Source: Prionace glauca
Lineage: Eukaryota; Chordata; Chondrichthyes; Carcharhiniformes; Carcharhinidae
Assembly: GCA_037974335.1 (NCBI GenBank)
Contig: CM075758.1
Location: forward strand, 20,714,754 to 20,734,753
Direction of reading: 5' to 3'
Length of the DNA stretch: 20,000 bases
In this document: one piece after another, positions 1 to 8,568 of the stretch
Position numbering within the stretch: position 1 is the stretch's first letter
Layout of the letters: every line of letters starts with the position of its first letter
Notes under the pieces: generated by a model
Told to the model about the DNA's origin: nothing
Database searches by the model: none
What the model saw: only the letters and a program-made list of their open reading frames with translations
Translations under genes and position numbers: made by a program

Positions 1-410
1 AACTGTACAAAGCTCTGGTGCGGCCGCACTTGGAGTATTGCGTACCTTTCTGGTCGCCGCATTATAAGAAAGATGTGGAAGCATTGGAAAGGGTGCAGAG
101 GACGTTTACCAGGATGTTGCCTGGTATGGTGGGAAGGTTTTATGAGGAAAGGACTTGAGGTTATTTTCATTGAAGAGAAGAAGGTTACGAGGTGACCTGA
201 TTGAGGCATACAAGATGATCAGAGGATTGGATAGGGTGGACAGTGAAGGCCTTTTACCTGGGATGGTGACGGCTAACACGAGGGAGCATAGATTTAAATT
301 GAGGGGTGGTAATTATTGGACGGATGTCAGAGGTAGGTTCTTCACTCAGAGGGTAGTAAGGGCGTGGATTGCCCTGCCTGCAGCAGTTGTGGACTCGCCA
401 ACTTTCAGGG
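1..410 (+). mobile_element. CR1-clade LINE, 3' coding end (fragment cut by window edge)
   Basis: The plus strand reads [17 protein letters not shown], then [32 protein letters not shown] and FFTQRVVRAW. This is the hallmark C-terminal end of CR1-type reverse transcriptases ([23 protein letters not shown], FFTxRVV). The reading frame changes near position 155 and the copy has decayed. It begins before the window and ends near 410, where a short imperfect CCATT repeat (about 411-447) follows. It has no host function. Confidence 0.85.
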
Positions 411-447
411 TTCCATTCCATTCCATTTCCCATTCCATTTTCTGTGG
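411..447. repeat. Imperfect CCATT pentamer repeat
   Basis: Short run of CCATT units, some altered, directly after the CR1 fragment. It may be the decayed tail of that element or an independent microsatellite. Confidence 0.5.
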
Positions 448-621
448 AGCCTCACTCTCGACCTGAGCTCAGAGTAGAAATGCCTAGAAGCTGATGACAC
501 GTTTGCAATACACGGACTTATTGTCTTTTTTTAACACAAGCCTTCGAAAGCCCGTAAAAGTTGGCCAACCAGATTTAATGGACAAAACAAACTGCTTTGA
601 AGACATTGGACAACCACCAAT

Positions 622-963
622 GGGCGGCAGGGTAGCACAGTGGTCAGCACTGCTGCTTCACAGCTCCAGGGTCCTGGGTTCGATTCCCGGCTCGGGTCAC
701 TGCCTGTGTGGAGTTTGCACATTCTCCTCGTGTCTGCGTGGGTTTCCTCCGGGTGCTCCGGTTTCCTCCCACAGTCCAAAGATGTGCGGGTTAGGTTCAT
801 TGGCTATGCTAAAATTGCCCCTTAGTGTCCTGGGATGTGTAGGTTAGAGGGATTAGCAGGTAAATGTGTAGGGATATGGGGATAGGGTCTGGGTGGGATT
901 GTGTTCGGTGCAGACTCGATGGGCCGAAGGGCCTGTTTCTGCACTGTAGGGTTCTAGGGTTCT
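622..963 (+). mobile_element. tRNA-derived SINE, V-SINE/HE1 type, near full length
   Basis: The head carries an RNA polymerase III A box, TAGCACAGTGG (633-643), and a B box, GGTTCGATTCC (677-687), as in a tRNA. A conserved central block follows (TGTGTGGAGTTTGCACATTC, then GGGTTTCCTCCGGGTGCTCC), which I recognise from V-SINEs of fishes and sharks. The 3' part ends GGGCCGAAGGGCCTG and a TTCTAGGG-type tail resembling CR1 3' ends. I could not make out a target-site duplication. Confidence 0.85.
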
Positions 964-1329
964 GTGCTGGTTCTACCCCACCCCCACCCATTGGAGGGAA
1001 AAGGATCTATAATGTATTCATGCTCATAACTGTCAGCCCACACTTCCAACCGGTGTCACAAACCGTTCATGGGATGCGGGCATCTTGTATTCTCCGGCTT
1101 GTGAAATGCAGGTGAGGGTTTTACATTGCCACAGCCATGGGCCTGCTGGGTGTCAGAGTGACAGTGGGGATGGGGACATGGGAGTGGTTCGCCATTGTGG
1201 ATTAGGCCCCTGCCATGAGCAGAGTGTCACACATCCCCCTTTTCCTGCCGCCCTGCCCTAGCCGGGGGTAGAATAAGCTCCACTGTGGGTCCGAGCTACC
1301 TCGGGTGGGAGAGCTCAGGGTCGTGGAGA
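964..1329. other. Intergenic, nothing recognised
   Basis: This stretch lies 3' of the V segment's recombination signal on the minus strand. No exon, repeat family or second recombination signal was recognised. Confidence 0.5.
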
Positions 1330-1368
1330 GGTTTTTGACACAGCCCTGCCCCCCTTTGGATCAGTGTG
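1330..1368 (-). promoter_or_regulatory. V(D)J recombination signal, 23-bp spacer (23-RSS)
   Basis: Read on the minus strand directly after the V exon: heptamer CACACTG (1362-1368; consensus CACAGTG, one mismatch), a spacer of exactly 23 bases (1339-1361), then nonamer TCAAAAACC (1330-1338; consensus ACAAAAACC, one mismatch). The critical CAC of the heptamer and the A run of the nonamer are intact. TRBV segments carry 23-RSS, so type and orientation fit. It should be cut by RAG1/RAG2 if the locus is accessible. Confidence 0.9.
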
Positions 1369-1670
1369 ATCACTAGCAGCGCAGTAATAAGCTGCAGTAT
1401 GGCTCCGATCCACGCTCAGTATTGTCAGGCTGCAGGATTTGAGGTCGGTTCTGGTGGCTTGGAACCTCTCGGAGAAGCCACCCTCAGGTCTGGGCTCGGA
1501 GCCGAGGATCGTGGCGACTATCAGCTGCAAACCCGCTCCGGCCTCCTGACGGTACCAGTTCATGTAGCCCTCGCTAGTGTCGTTCTGGTAACAGTGCATC
1601 TCCGCAACCTTCCCCCTCACAAGGGACAAATGGGCCGGCCATTGAGAAACCAGAGCACTCCTGCAGCCAA
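1369..1670 (-). CDS. T-cell receptor beta-type variable segment, V exon
   Basis: Germline V exon for the antigen-binding domain of a T-cell receptor chain. Seen: the acceptor TTCCTCTCCAG ends at 1671, then an open frame runs to the heptamer. Landmarks in order are the N-terminal strand LVSQWPAHLSLVRGK, first cysteine in EMHCYQND, core tryptophan in MNWYRQ, GLQLI, FSERFQATR, CSLTI and second cysteine in AAYYCAAS. The WYRQ...GLQLI...ERF...YYCA pattern matches TRBV best; TRAV/TRDV are less likely. The usual Asp six residues before the second cysteine is His (SHTAAYYC), which may weaken the framework salt bridge with the Arg of ERF. The exon starts with two bases (TT) that complete a codon from the leader exon. 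It looks functional: open, both cysteines, good RSS. Confidence 0.9.
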
Positions 1671-1943
1671 CTGGAGAGGAATATGAGGAACAGAAGGGAG
1701 CAAACATTAAATGTTAAAGTAATAGTACAGCCAAAGTCCCATCAAATTCAAGATTACCGCTGCACTCGCTTTGCCCGTTTCTGCCTCTTCAAACTTCTGA
1801 CAGTAGAGTGTCCATTAATCCCACCTCCATGTTCTTTGCCAGGAGATCAGGAAATATTTTGCATTGAGGAAATGCTACATGTGTCTCGTTAGCAACCTGG
1901 AACTGCCATTATTATCCAGCCTGTGCGGAGCACGGGTATTCAG

Positions 1944-2142
1944 AAGAACATAAGAAATAGGAGCAGGAGTAGGTCATCTAGCCCCTCGAACCTGCCCCGC
2001 CATTCAATAAGATCATGGCTGATCTGAAGTGGATCAGTTCCACTTTCCCGCTTTCTCCCCATAACCCTTAATTCCCCTGTCTATCAGAAACCTATCTACC
2101 GGTGTCTTAAATATATTCAGCGAGGCAGCCTCCACCACTTCA
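1944..2142 (-). mobile_element. CR1-clade LINE 3' end inside the V leader intron
   Basis: Contains the same 3' end as the better copy at 11661-12235: AACATAAGAAATAGGAGCAG, AGGTCATCTAGCCCCTCGAA, then ATAAGATCATGGCTGATC, and a piece coding for the EVVEAASLNIF end of the CR1 protein in reverse. It is 5' truncated and inserted between leader and V exons in the same orientation as the host gene. Confidence 0.8.
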
Positions 2143-2293
2143 ATGGAGACATCAACATTCCCACCCAAAGATCTCAAACGTAACGCAACGACAAATCATT
2201 CTAACTGAGTCAATAATTCCTACCGGAACAAGAACGAGATTGTCAAAAGAGATTGAGGTTGACCCAATGGGTCACACTGGGATGGGTGCTAAC

Positions 2294-2339
2294 CTGGGAG
2301 CAGCAGCAACACTAAGTGTGTGAGAAGAGGAGGGCACAT
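2294..2339 (-). CDS. T-cell receptor V segment, leader exon (L-part 1)
   Basis: The minus strand reads ATG TGC CCT CCT..., giving MCPPLLTHLVLLLLP, a short start followed by a run of leucines as in a signal peptide. It ends CCAG followed by GTTAGC, a GT donor in phase 1. The spare G joins the TT at the start of the V exon to give Val, so the leader would read ...LLLLPVGCRSA before the mature chain at LVSQW. The 623-bp intron is long for a TR leader intron, which is usually one to a few hundred bases; a CR1 3' end inside it explains the extra length. Phase match and hydrophobicity support it; no transcript evidence is available. Confidence 0.75.
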
Positions 2340-2440
2340 GACGCCGTCACTTCACACTCCAGTCAACTTTGCAAGTGCCTTATTCTTCCCCGAACTGCAA
2401 AGATATCGCCCCGCAACGCGGTCTTGGTCTGACGGTGGAA

Positions 2441-2450
2441 ATTGCGTCAT
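2441..2450 (-). promoter_or_regulatory. CRE/ATF-like motif upstream of the V leader
   Basis: ATGACGCAAT on the minus strand, about 100 bases upstream of the leader ATG. TRBV promoters are known to carry a conserved ATF/CREB-type decamer in this area. This is a loose match and could be chance. Confidence 0.3.
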
Positions 2451-2485
2451 TTGAGAGCAGCAAATGTAACGCCCCTCTCTTTGAA

Positions 2486-2735
2486 GAACAGAACATAAGA
2501 ACATAAGAACTAGGAGCAGGAGTAGGCCATCCAGCCCTTCGAACCTGCCCCGTCATTCAATAAGATCATGGCTGATCGGAAGTGGATTAGTCCCACTTTC
2601 CCGCTCTCTCCCTTTAATTCCCCTGTCTATCAGAAACCCTATCTACCCGAGACTTCAATATCCTCAGCGAGAGCAGCCTCCACCACCTCAACGGGCAGAG
2701 AATTTCAGAGATTCACCACAGGACTTCCTGAAAGC
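2486..2735 (-). mobile_element. CR1-clade LINE 3' end upstream of the V segment
   Basis: A second copy of the same 3' end (AACATAAGAACTAGGAGCAG ... AATAAGATCATGGCTGATC ... CAGCCTCCACCACCTCAACG), 5' truncated, ending in a region coding for the CR1 C-terminus in reverse. It lies about 150 bp upstream of the V leader ATG, close to where the V promoter must be. Confidence 0.8.
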
Positions 2736-2739
2736 CTTT

Positions 2740-3049
2740 GGGAAGCAAGTTCTCATGTCTACTCTGAGGAAGATGATTGAGTAGATCGGAGATAGAAAAC
2801 AGGTGGAAGGTTAACGGTGAAAGAGAAGGAGCCGTGTGATTTATTGAACAGTTCACTCAATGCCCTGTTTTTTTTTGGGGGGGGGGGCAACATGAAGAGG
2901 GTGGCTTTTTATTTCAGTCTGTGAGACTCCATTGGTCTGGAACATGGACTCAGCGTCAGCCGGCTGCTGCTGCCACCTGGTGACGGAGTCTGAATGCTGC
3001 CTTCGAAAGGCCAACCCATTCCTTTTTTGTCATTGCAGGCTCGCTATCT
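2740..3049. other. Intergenic; T9-G11 homopolymer junction only
   Basis: Nothing coding was recognised. A run of nine T followed by eleven G at about 2868-2887 stands out and is prone to sequencing error. Confidence 0.5.
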
Positions 3050-3440
3050 CACAGATTCCTGCAGCACCCCAACTAGACACTAATCAGAAAAAGGCCCAGA
3101 TATTGCTAACTCTTTGCTTTCCATCTGCTAATCAGCTTCTTATCCATCTCAAAACAGTGCCTACAATCCAATGTGCTTTAACATGGCAGTCTGTTACGTG
3201 AGACCTTGTCAAAAGCCTTCGGAAAGTCTAAATAAATCACATCCACTGGTTCTCCTCAGTCAACTCTACTAGTTACATCCTCAAAGAATTCCAATAGATT
3301 CTTCAAACAAGATTTCCCCTCTGTATCCATGGTGACTTTGTCTGATTTCACCGTTCAATTCCAAGTGCTGAGTTGTGAAATCTGGGATAAATTCTTCAGC
3401 TCCAACTTGTCCCATGCTGCCGAAAGGGTCACAGGAATCA
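3050..3440 (-). mobile_element. CR1-clade LINE, reverse-transcriptase core fragment
   Basis: The minus strand reads GEPVDVIYLDFPKAFDK across about 3198-3248, the RT motif around the first catalytic Asp (consensus VDVIYLDFSKAFDKV). Further on comes GIVGTVLRWIRS and LADGKQRVSN, matching the next CR1 block (ILRWIxNWLxxRxQRV). The frame shifts and stops show decay. Neither the 3' end nor the C-terminal domain is present, so it is an internal fragment. Confidence 0.75.
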
Positions 3441-3552
3441 GTATATCTTATGACTGACCATGTATCTGCAAAATGGTGACACGTAGATCAATCACAGAGT
3501 AACAGCAGAGAGCAGATGGAGACAAGTAGAATGGTAATAGTCACTCACCAGG

Positions 3553-3600
3553 AACACCAGTAATTCCATGAAATTCCTGATACATTTTCAGCGTGAAGTA
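3553..3600 (-). pseudogene. Possible relic first exon of a second GPR139-like receptor
   Basis: The minus strand reads ATTACTGGTGTTCCTG followed by GTGAGT. At the end of exon 1 of the intact receptor the same place reads ATTGTTGGTGTTCCAG then GTGAGT, so about 18 of 21 bases agree, including the donor and the GVP residues. Upstream codons (MYQEFHGITGVP) resemble the family only at the end. No matching second exon lies to the left in the window. It could be chance; a decayed tandem paralogue is the reading I favour. Confidence 0.35.
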
Positions 3601-4195
3601 ATGTGTTATTTCACTGTACAAGTAATCTCTGTGTTAACTCCAGGGTGATACATTGCCAAAGACTTTCACATATACCCTGTGGGGCCCCCTCTGGGATATT
3701 GACATTGCAAAATGATTGAACTTTGAGTTTCTTCAATTCAACAAACACATGATGACATTGATTGAGGCTGTGGAATATATTTATTACTGAGGTTGAGTTG
3801 TTGCCACTCAAAGAATGGATGAAGCTGATCACATTAATTAATTTGTAGTATTAGAGGCTATATTACCCACTGAAGGTGCTGTCATCTGAAACACAACTCT
3901 CAAGATCCCATGTTGCTTCTGTGTTGTCTTTTACCTGCCTGTGACCTCTCAATGATTCAATTCCAAATGTTAGAGTATCTCTGAGCTGTTCCACTCTATC
4001 CTGGGATATAGTTACCCGCTTTAACTCTGGAAATCCACTGAATCCATTCAGGCCCTATAATTGTAACTCCAATTTTGATTTTAATCTGCAATGAATTCAA
4101 AAACGTGAACCACAAAAACGGAATCTCTCCCCTCCAGCTCGCTACAGTTTTTGCTCTTGCTGTGCCCGTTGTACTCGTTCAGTCTCACTCTTCCC
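3601..4195. other. Intergenic, nothing recognised
   Basis: AT-moderate unique-looking sequence between the possible relic exon and the pyrimidine tract. No gene or known repeat was recognised. Confidence 0.5.
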
Positions 4196-4590
4196 ATCCG
4201 CTGATGCGCTCTGTCTCTGTGTCTCTGTTTCTCTCTGATTCTGACTATTTCCCTCTGCCTTCCTCTATCTCCATTTCCCTCTTAATCTCCCTCTTATTAA
4301 GTCCTCCCATCTGACTTCCTATGTCTCCCTTTCTCATTCCGTGTTCATCTCCTTCTCCATTTCCCCCACTCTTTATCCCTGTTTCTCTCGCTCTATGAGA
4401 GTCTCTCTCCGTCCTTCCTCTCTGTCTGTCTCTGTTTCTCTGGGGTTTTTTGCACTGTATCTGTCGTCCTCCACGTCTTTTTGCCCTTCCGTCTCTCTCT
4501 GTCAATCTCTGTCTCTCTATCACTTTCTCTGTTAATCATAATGCCCACTCTCTCTATTTGTCATTCCTTCTGTCTCTGTGAGACTGTTTT
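4196..4590 (+). repeat. Degenerate CT-rich (pyrimidine) tract
   Basis: About 400 bases built almost entirely from TCTCTGTCTCTG, CTCCCT and TTTCTC words on the plus strand. It is a decayed simple repeat lying directly 3' of the receptor gene, where the receptor transcript would carry the purine-rich complement in its 3' untranslated region or terminator. Confidence 0.75.
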
Positions 4591-4651
4591 GTTGTTTACA
4601 GTATGAATAACCTACAGGCAAAGTCAGGGGTCTTGTGGTTGTAGTTTCCTC

Positions 4652-5553
4652 TCAGGGTGTATTGAGTTGAAGAATCGCAGTAAGGGGATATTTCAGTAGG
4701 TTTTTCAGCTGCTGTCTGAAGTGAGTCTGTGTCACAGCGTAAATGGCAGTATTTGTGCAGCAACTTGTGAGTTGAAGCATGAAGCCCAATTCCCTAACAA
4801 AATGATCTAAATTTACTGACTGATAGAGCAAATTATACATCCGACGCCATATAGAATAAACCATTAATGTCGACCATAAGAGGATGAAATTGGCTGAGAT
4901 AACAAACAGTAAAATGATGAATTTCCTTCGACTCTCCATTTCTGGATCTCTGGGACTCTCCCCACTGTTGTGATATCGGAGTCTCCTGCGGGCTCTGCTG
5001 CTCACTAAAATGTGTCTGACGGTGAGAACATTGAGCAGCAGAATCAGGACGAATGGGACAGCCGGGGTTAGAATGTGGTGGAGGAACTCGATTGATACCC
5101 AGACAGGAGATTTCCAAGCATCCCACGTGTAATCACAAAACCAGGGGTCGTTCACCATCCGATATCGACTTGCCAAAAGAAAATACCAGAAAATGTTCTT
5201 TAAACAGCTCAGCACAGTCACTGTTCCCAGAACCACACTCACCGAATTCTCGCTGCAATATTTACTTTTCAGCTTGGGGCAGCAAATGGCCACAAATCGA
5301 TCAAAGGTGAAAGTGACGGTGAACCAGACAGAACAGTCAGTGGCGGCATAAAGCAGGACGGCGTGGATATTACACACAGGGAGCGACAGCAGGGAATAAA
5401 ACTGCCTCCAATAAAGAATGGGAATGTGTCTCAATATCAGGTCGAGGATAACAACCAGCAGATCCCCCACTGACATGGCCACCAGGTAACGAGTGACACA
5501 TTTAGACAGACCACAGTTTCTGCTCATCAATGTCGCAATTGTGATTATGTTCA
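4652..5553 (-). CDS. GPR139-like G protein-coupled receptor, exon 2 (TM1 end to C terminus)
   Basis: Main coding exon of a class A GPCR of the plasma membrane. Acceptor CTTCCGGACAG ends at 5554; the exon starts with TG, completing a Val codon with the G of exon 1 and giving VNIITIATLMSRNCGLSKC, the family junction. Numbered on the 336-aa protein: TM2 about 58-78 (YLVAMSVGDLLVVILDLI), conserved Cys 97, TM3 ending DRF 121-123 (variant of DRY), TM4 about 141-164, ECL2 Cys 176, TM5 about 196-216, TM6 about 246-272, TM7 about 293-315 with TNTAIY instead of NPxxY. The changes DRF and TNTxIY are, as I recall, usual for the shark and teleost receptors labelled probable GPR139. Open throughout, stop TGA at 4652-4654. 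Ligand unknown; GPR139 itself responds to aromatic amino acids. Confidence 0.9.
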
Positions 5554-5714
5554 CTGTCCGGAAGGGAAATAAAGAATAAAATTAGACATGATTCAGGGGA
5601 AGAAATTACCATTTAGACCGAGGATGGGTTAAAATAAAAAAAAAACATGTACACACACATATAAAATCACTTTAATCCTTTTTTCACATCCAGCATGTCT
5701 TTTTGAGTGTCAGA

Positions 5715-5862
5715 GGACAGTGGAACATCCGGAGGAAACCCACGCAGACACGAGGAGAAGGTCCAAACTCCATACAGGCAGTGACCCAAGCCTGGAATTG
5801 ATCCCAGGTCCCTGATGCTGTGAGTTAGCAGTGCTAACCACTGTGCCACCGTGTTGCTCCAT
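5715..5862 (-). mobile_element. V-SINE head and central block, 3' truncated, in receptor intron
   Basis: On the minus strand: GGTGGCACAGTGGTTAGCAC (A box region), GGGATCAATTCC (degenerate B box), GCCTGTATGGAGTTTGGACC and GGGTTTCCTCCGG. It stops after the central block with no 3' tail. It is more diverged from the consensus than the copy at 622-963. Confidence 0.8.
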
Positions 5863-6173
5863 GGTAGCGACACAATGGCATGTATTTGGGAGAGAGTATT
5901 CCAGGGAATCCTCAACATTGTCCTTCACTCAGCTACAGGTAGGAGATTTGGAGAGTCAGAAGGATGAGGAATTAAAACCTGACAGAAAATCCAGAGTGGA
6001 GCCCTGTAGGTGGTGGTGATCTGTTGTCTCTCAGAGAGCTCACTGACAAACCCCGAAACAGAGCTGGTACCAAACAGTGCTGGATTCACCCTTTCCTCTA
6101 GACAATACTAACAGTTGGCAGAGGGAGATCCTGATGCCTCAACAGTTCTGACTCTATTATGTTTAAACAGAGA
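5863..6173. other. Receptor intron, nothing recognised
   Basis: Intronic sequence between a SINE fragment and the pentanucleotide array. No motif was recognised. Confidence 0.5.
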
Positions 6174-6659
6174 TATAATATAATGTAACATAATATAATA
6201 TAATATAATATAATATAATATAATATAATATAACATAATATAATATAATATAATATAATATAATATAATATAATATAACATAATATAATATAATATAATA
6301 TAATATAATATAATATAACATAATATAATATAATATAATATAATATAATATAATATAATATAATGTAATATAATATAACATAATATAATATAATATAATA
6401 TAATATAATATAATATAATATAACATAATATAATATAATATAATATAATATAACATAATATAACATAATATAATATAATATAATATAATATAATATAATA
6501 TAATATAATATAACATAATATAATATAATATAATATAATATAATATAATATAATATAATATAACATAATATAATATAACATAACATAATATAATATAATA
6601 TAATATAATATAATATAATATAATATAATATAATATAATATAATGTAATATCATATAAT
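6174..6659. repeat. TAATA pentanucleotide microsatellite (~486 bp)
   Basis: Roughly 97 tandem copies of TAATA with interspersed TAACA and a few TAATG variants. TAACA variants fall at about 6186, 6231, 6276, 6316, 6376 and 6421, mostly 40-60 bases apart, suggesting expansion of a larger ~45-bp unit. The array abuts a retroposon 3' tail at 6660. The long tyrosine/isoleucine/leucine reading frames across it are artefacts of the repeat. Confidence 0.95.
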
Positions 6660-6726
6660 GGTCGGCGCAACATCGAGGGCCGAAGGGCCTGTTCTGCGCT
6701 GTAATGTTCTATGTTCTATGTTCTAT
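6660..6726 (+). mobile_element. Retroposon 3' tail (SINE or CR1) with (TTCTATG)n end
   Basis: Reads CATCGAGGGCCGAAGGGCCT, GTTCTGCGCTGTAATGTTCT and then repeated TTCTATG. The same 3' end occurs on the SINE at 622-963 and, in reverse, on the CR1 copy at 18380. Only about 65 bases remain, so SINE and LINE origin cannot be told apart. Confidence 0.75.
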
Positions 6727-6954
6727 ACTCTGGAGAAGAGATCACAGCATTGTGGCCACTGTTAGCACAACACAGGAAGAAATAGTAATCCCACACTCAA
6801 CTGGCATAGAACACGAGTACCAGGGTTTACTTTCAACAGTTTGACCATCCGAAGTGCCCAGAGCATTTGCTGCTGTCCCACTGGACCACTGGAGCTCAGT
6901 GAGTCCTCTCTCGGCAGGAAGATTGCTAATCTGTGCACCAGGCAAGAAAAACTC

Positions 6955-7180
6955 AAAGGTCGGTACCAAAGAAAAGCCAAGCAGCCTTAATGACTATCGT
7001 CCAGTGACTCTGAGATCCAATATTATGAAATGCATCAAAAGGCTCGTCAGGGCATGAATCAAATCCAGCCTCCCAGATCACCTGGATCCACTACAGTTGA
7101 CCTGCCTCCACAACAGGTCCACAGACGCCATCTCTCTGGCCCTGAAGGTTGCAAGAGGCAGAAAATCAGGCATAGACCTG
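6955..7180 (+). mobile_element. LINE reverse-transcriptase fragment, L2-like
   Basis: The plus strand codes KPSSLNDYRPVTLRSNIMKC, IKRLVRA and, after a stop, IKSSLPDHLDPLQLTCLHN and RSTDAISLAL. This is the N-terminal RT block SLNDYRPVALTS...MKCFERLV...LDPLQFAYRxNRSTDDA of L2-type (or Rex-type) LINEs, clearly different from the CR1 copies. It lies in the receptor intron and runs into the GT/GA microsatellite. Confidence 0.75.
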
Positions 7181-7181
7181 A

Positions 7182-7247
7182 GTGTGTGTGAATGTGTGTG
7201 TGTGTGACTGTGTGTGCGTGTGAGTGTGAGTGTGTGTGAGAGAGAGA

Positions 7248-7310
<63 letters not shown>

Positions 7311-7408
7311 TGTGTGTGTGTGTGTGTGAGAGAGAGAGTGTGTGTGAGAGAGAGAGAGTGTGTGTGTGTGTGTGTGAGAGAGAGAGTGTGTGTGTGTGTG
7401 TGTGTGAG

Positions 7409-7458
<50 letters not shown>

Positions 7459-7520
7459 TGTGTGTGTGAGTGCGTGTGTGTGTGTGTGAGAGAGAGAGTG
7501 TGTGTGTGTGTGTGTGTGCA
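7182..7520 (+). repeat. Compound (GT)n(GA)n microsatellite
   Basis: About 340 bases of alternating blocks, GT runs of 8-35 bases separated by GAGAGAGA blocks, giving a higher-order period of roughly 30-35 bases. It lies in the receptor intron. Reading frames across it (His/Thr/Ser/Leu or Cys/Val/Arg/Glu) are repeat artefacts. Confidence 0.95.
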
Positions 7521-7689
7521 AGAGATTACTGTAGGAGTGTTCCTAAGTGAGTGTGATTATGGATTGTTAAAGCATTATTCTTAAATTTGTGAATGTGGGA
7601 TGAAGTGTCTCTATCAGCAGATGTGTGTATTTATGTATGGGCGTGTGAGTATGCGTGTGTGTTTGTGTTTCTGTAACTCTAGGAGAGTT

Positions 7690-7950
7690 TGTGGTGGCAC
7701 AGGGGATAGCATTGTTCCCTCAAAGCACCAGAGACCCTGGTTCAATTCCAGGCTTGGCTACTGTCTGTGCAGAGTTTGCACGTTCTCTCTGTGTTTACAT
7801 GTTTTTATTTCTTTGCCCGATTCCTCCCACACTCTGAAATTTGTACTGGGGGAGTTGGTATCTATGCTAAGCTCTACTTCAGCGTACCTGAACAGGCACT
7901 GGACAGTGGTGACAAGGGGATCCTCACAGTAACTTCATTGCAGTGTTGAC
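7690..7950 (+). mobile_element. Old tRNA-derived SINE in receptor intron, different 3' end
   Basis: A-box-like TGGCACAGGGG (7694-7704) and B box GGTTCAATTCC (7739-7749), then a degraded central block (TGTGCAGAGTTTGCACGTTC) and a 3' part ending CTCACAGTAACTTCATTGCA GTGTTGAC. That 3' end differs from the GGGCCGAAGGGCC type of the other SINEs, so it belongs to another subfamily with another tail donor. Well diverged, so old. Confidence 0.75.
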
Positions 7951-8060
7951 AATTGCTGATTTGTGACATGAATGAACAAACTTCAAACTTTTCAAAACAT
8001 GAAAGATCTCTCTGTGAGATCTTGCTGTGCAGATGTGACAAATACAATGGACGCTGCAGC

Positions 8061-8200
8061 CTGGTGACTGCGTGGGTTATTAGCAGTGCAGTGATGTTTT
8101 TGCAGAGGGTAAAAAGAGTTGTGTGGATGGATGATGTGGTCTGGTGACTGGGTGGGTGATTAGCAGTGAAATGGTTTTACATGTTGAGGGTTAAAGGATT
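8061..8200 (+). repeat. 80-bp tandem duplication in receptor intron
   Basis: CTGGTGACTG begins at 8061 and again at 8141, each followed by a similar GGTGGGT(T/G)ATTAGCAGTG block and a GAGGGT(T)AAA word. Two decayed copies with an 80-base period. Confidence 0.6.
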
Positions 8201-8568
8201 CGGTCTCAATCTTTTTCTGACAAAAGAATAGTGTTTGGGGCCACAGGGCTATGAAAGTCACAGCACACAGAAGGCATCTTAGCCCATAGGTCCGGGGGGA
8301 CATTTGTCAGTTGCTGAAAGAGTTAATAACTGGATACAAAGATTCAGCAGAAACAACAAGAGCACCAAACCCAGTTCAGTAAATGACAAGAAAATTAAAC
8401 AGCCTTTCTAGAATTAGGAACTGGACACGGGGAACGGGACTTTACAGCCTCACTCTTCCCGAAACTGCAAAATCCCACCCATGTTCAACAGACCTTCTCA
8501 TGCTCCCCTCCTCGCCCACTCCGATTCCCGTGGCAGTCAGACCGGTACAATTCCAGCCAGGGACTCAC
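8201..8568. other. Receptor intron next to exon 1, nothing recognised
   Basis: Intronic sequence directly downstream of the exon 1 donor. No repeat or RNA gene was recognised. Confidence 0.5.

Noticed and set aside
633-700. Possible tRNA gene
   Set aside because: A and B boxes are those of a SINE head; the rest does not form a tRNA cloverleaf and the sequence continues into the V-SINE central block.
494-847. 117-aa plus-strand frame
   Set aside because: Mostly SINE sequence; similar frames recur in other SINE copies at 5667-5928, 7600-7949 and 13573-13853.
4245-4523. 92-aa Arg/Glu-rich minus frame
   Set aside because: Low-complexity translation of the pyrimidine-rich tract.
6098-6673. Three overlapping minus-strand frames of 157-191 aa rich in Tyr, Ile and Leu
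   Set aside because: Translation of the TAATA pentanucleotide array; the period of five keeps all frames open and alike.
7078-7521. 147-aa His/Thr/Ser frame on minus and 73-aa Cys/Val/Arg/Glu frame on plus
   Set aside because: Translation of the GT/GA microsatellite with no protein signature.
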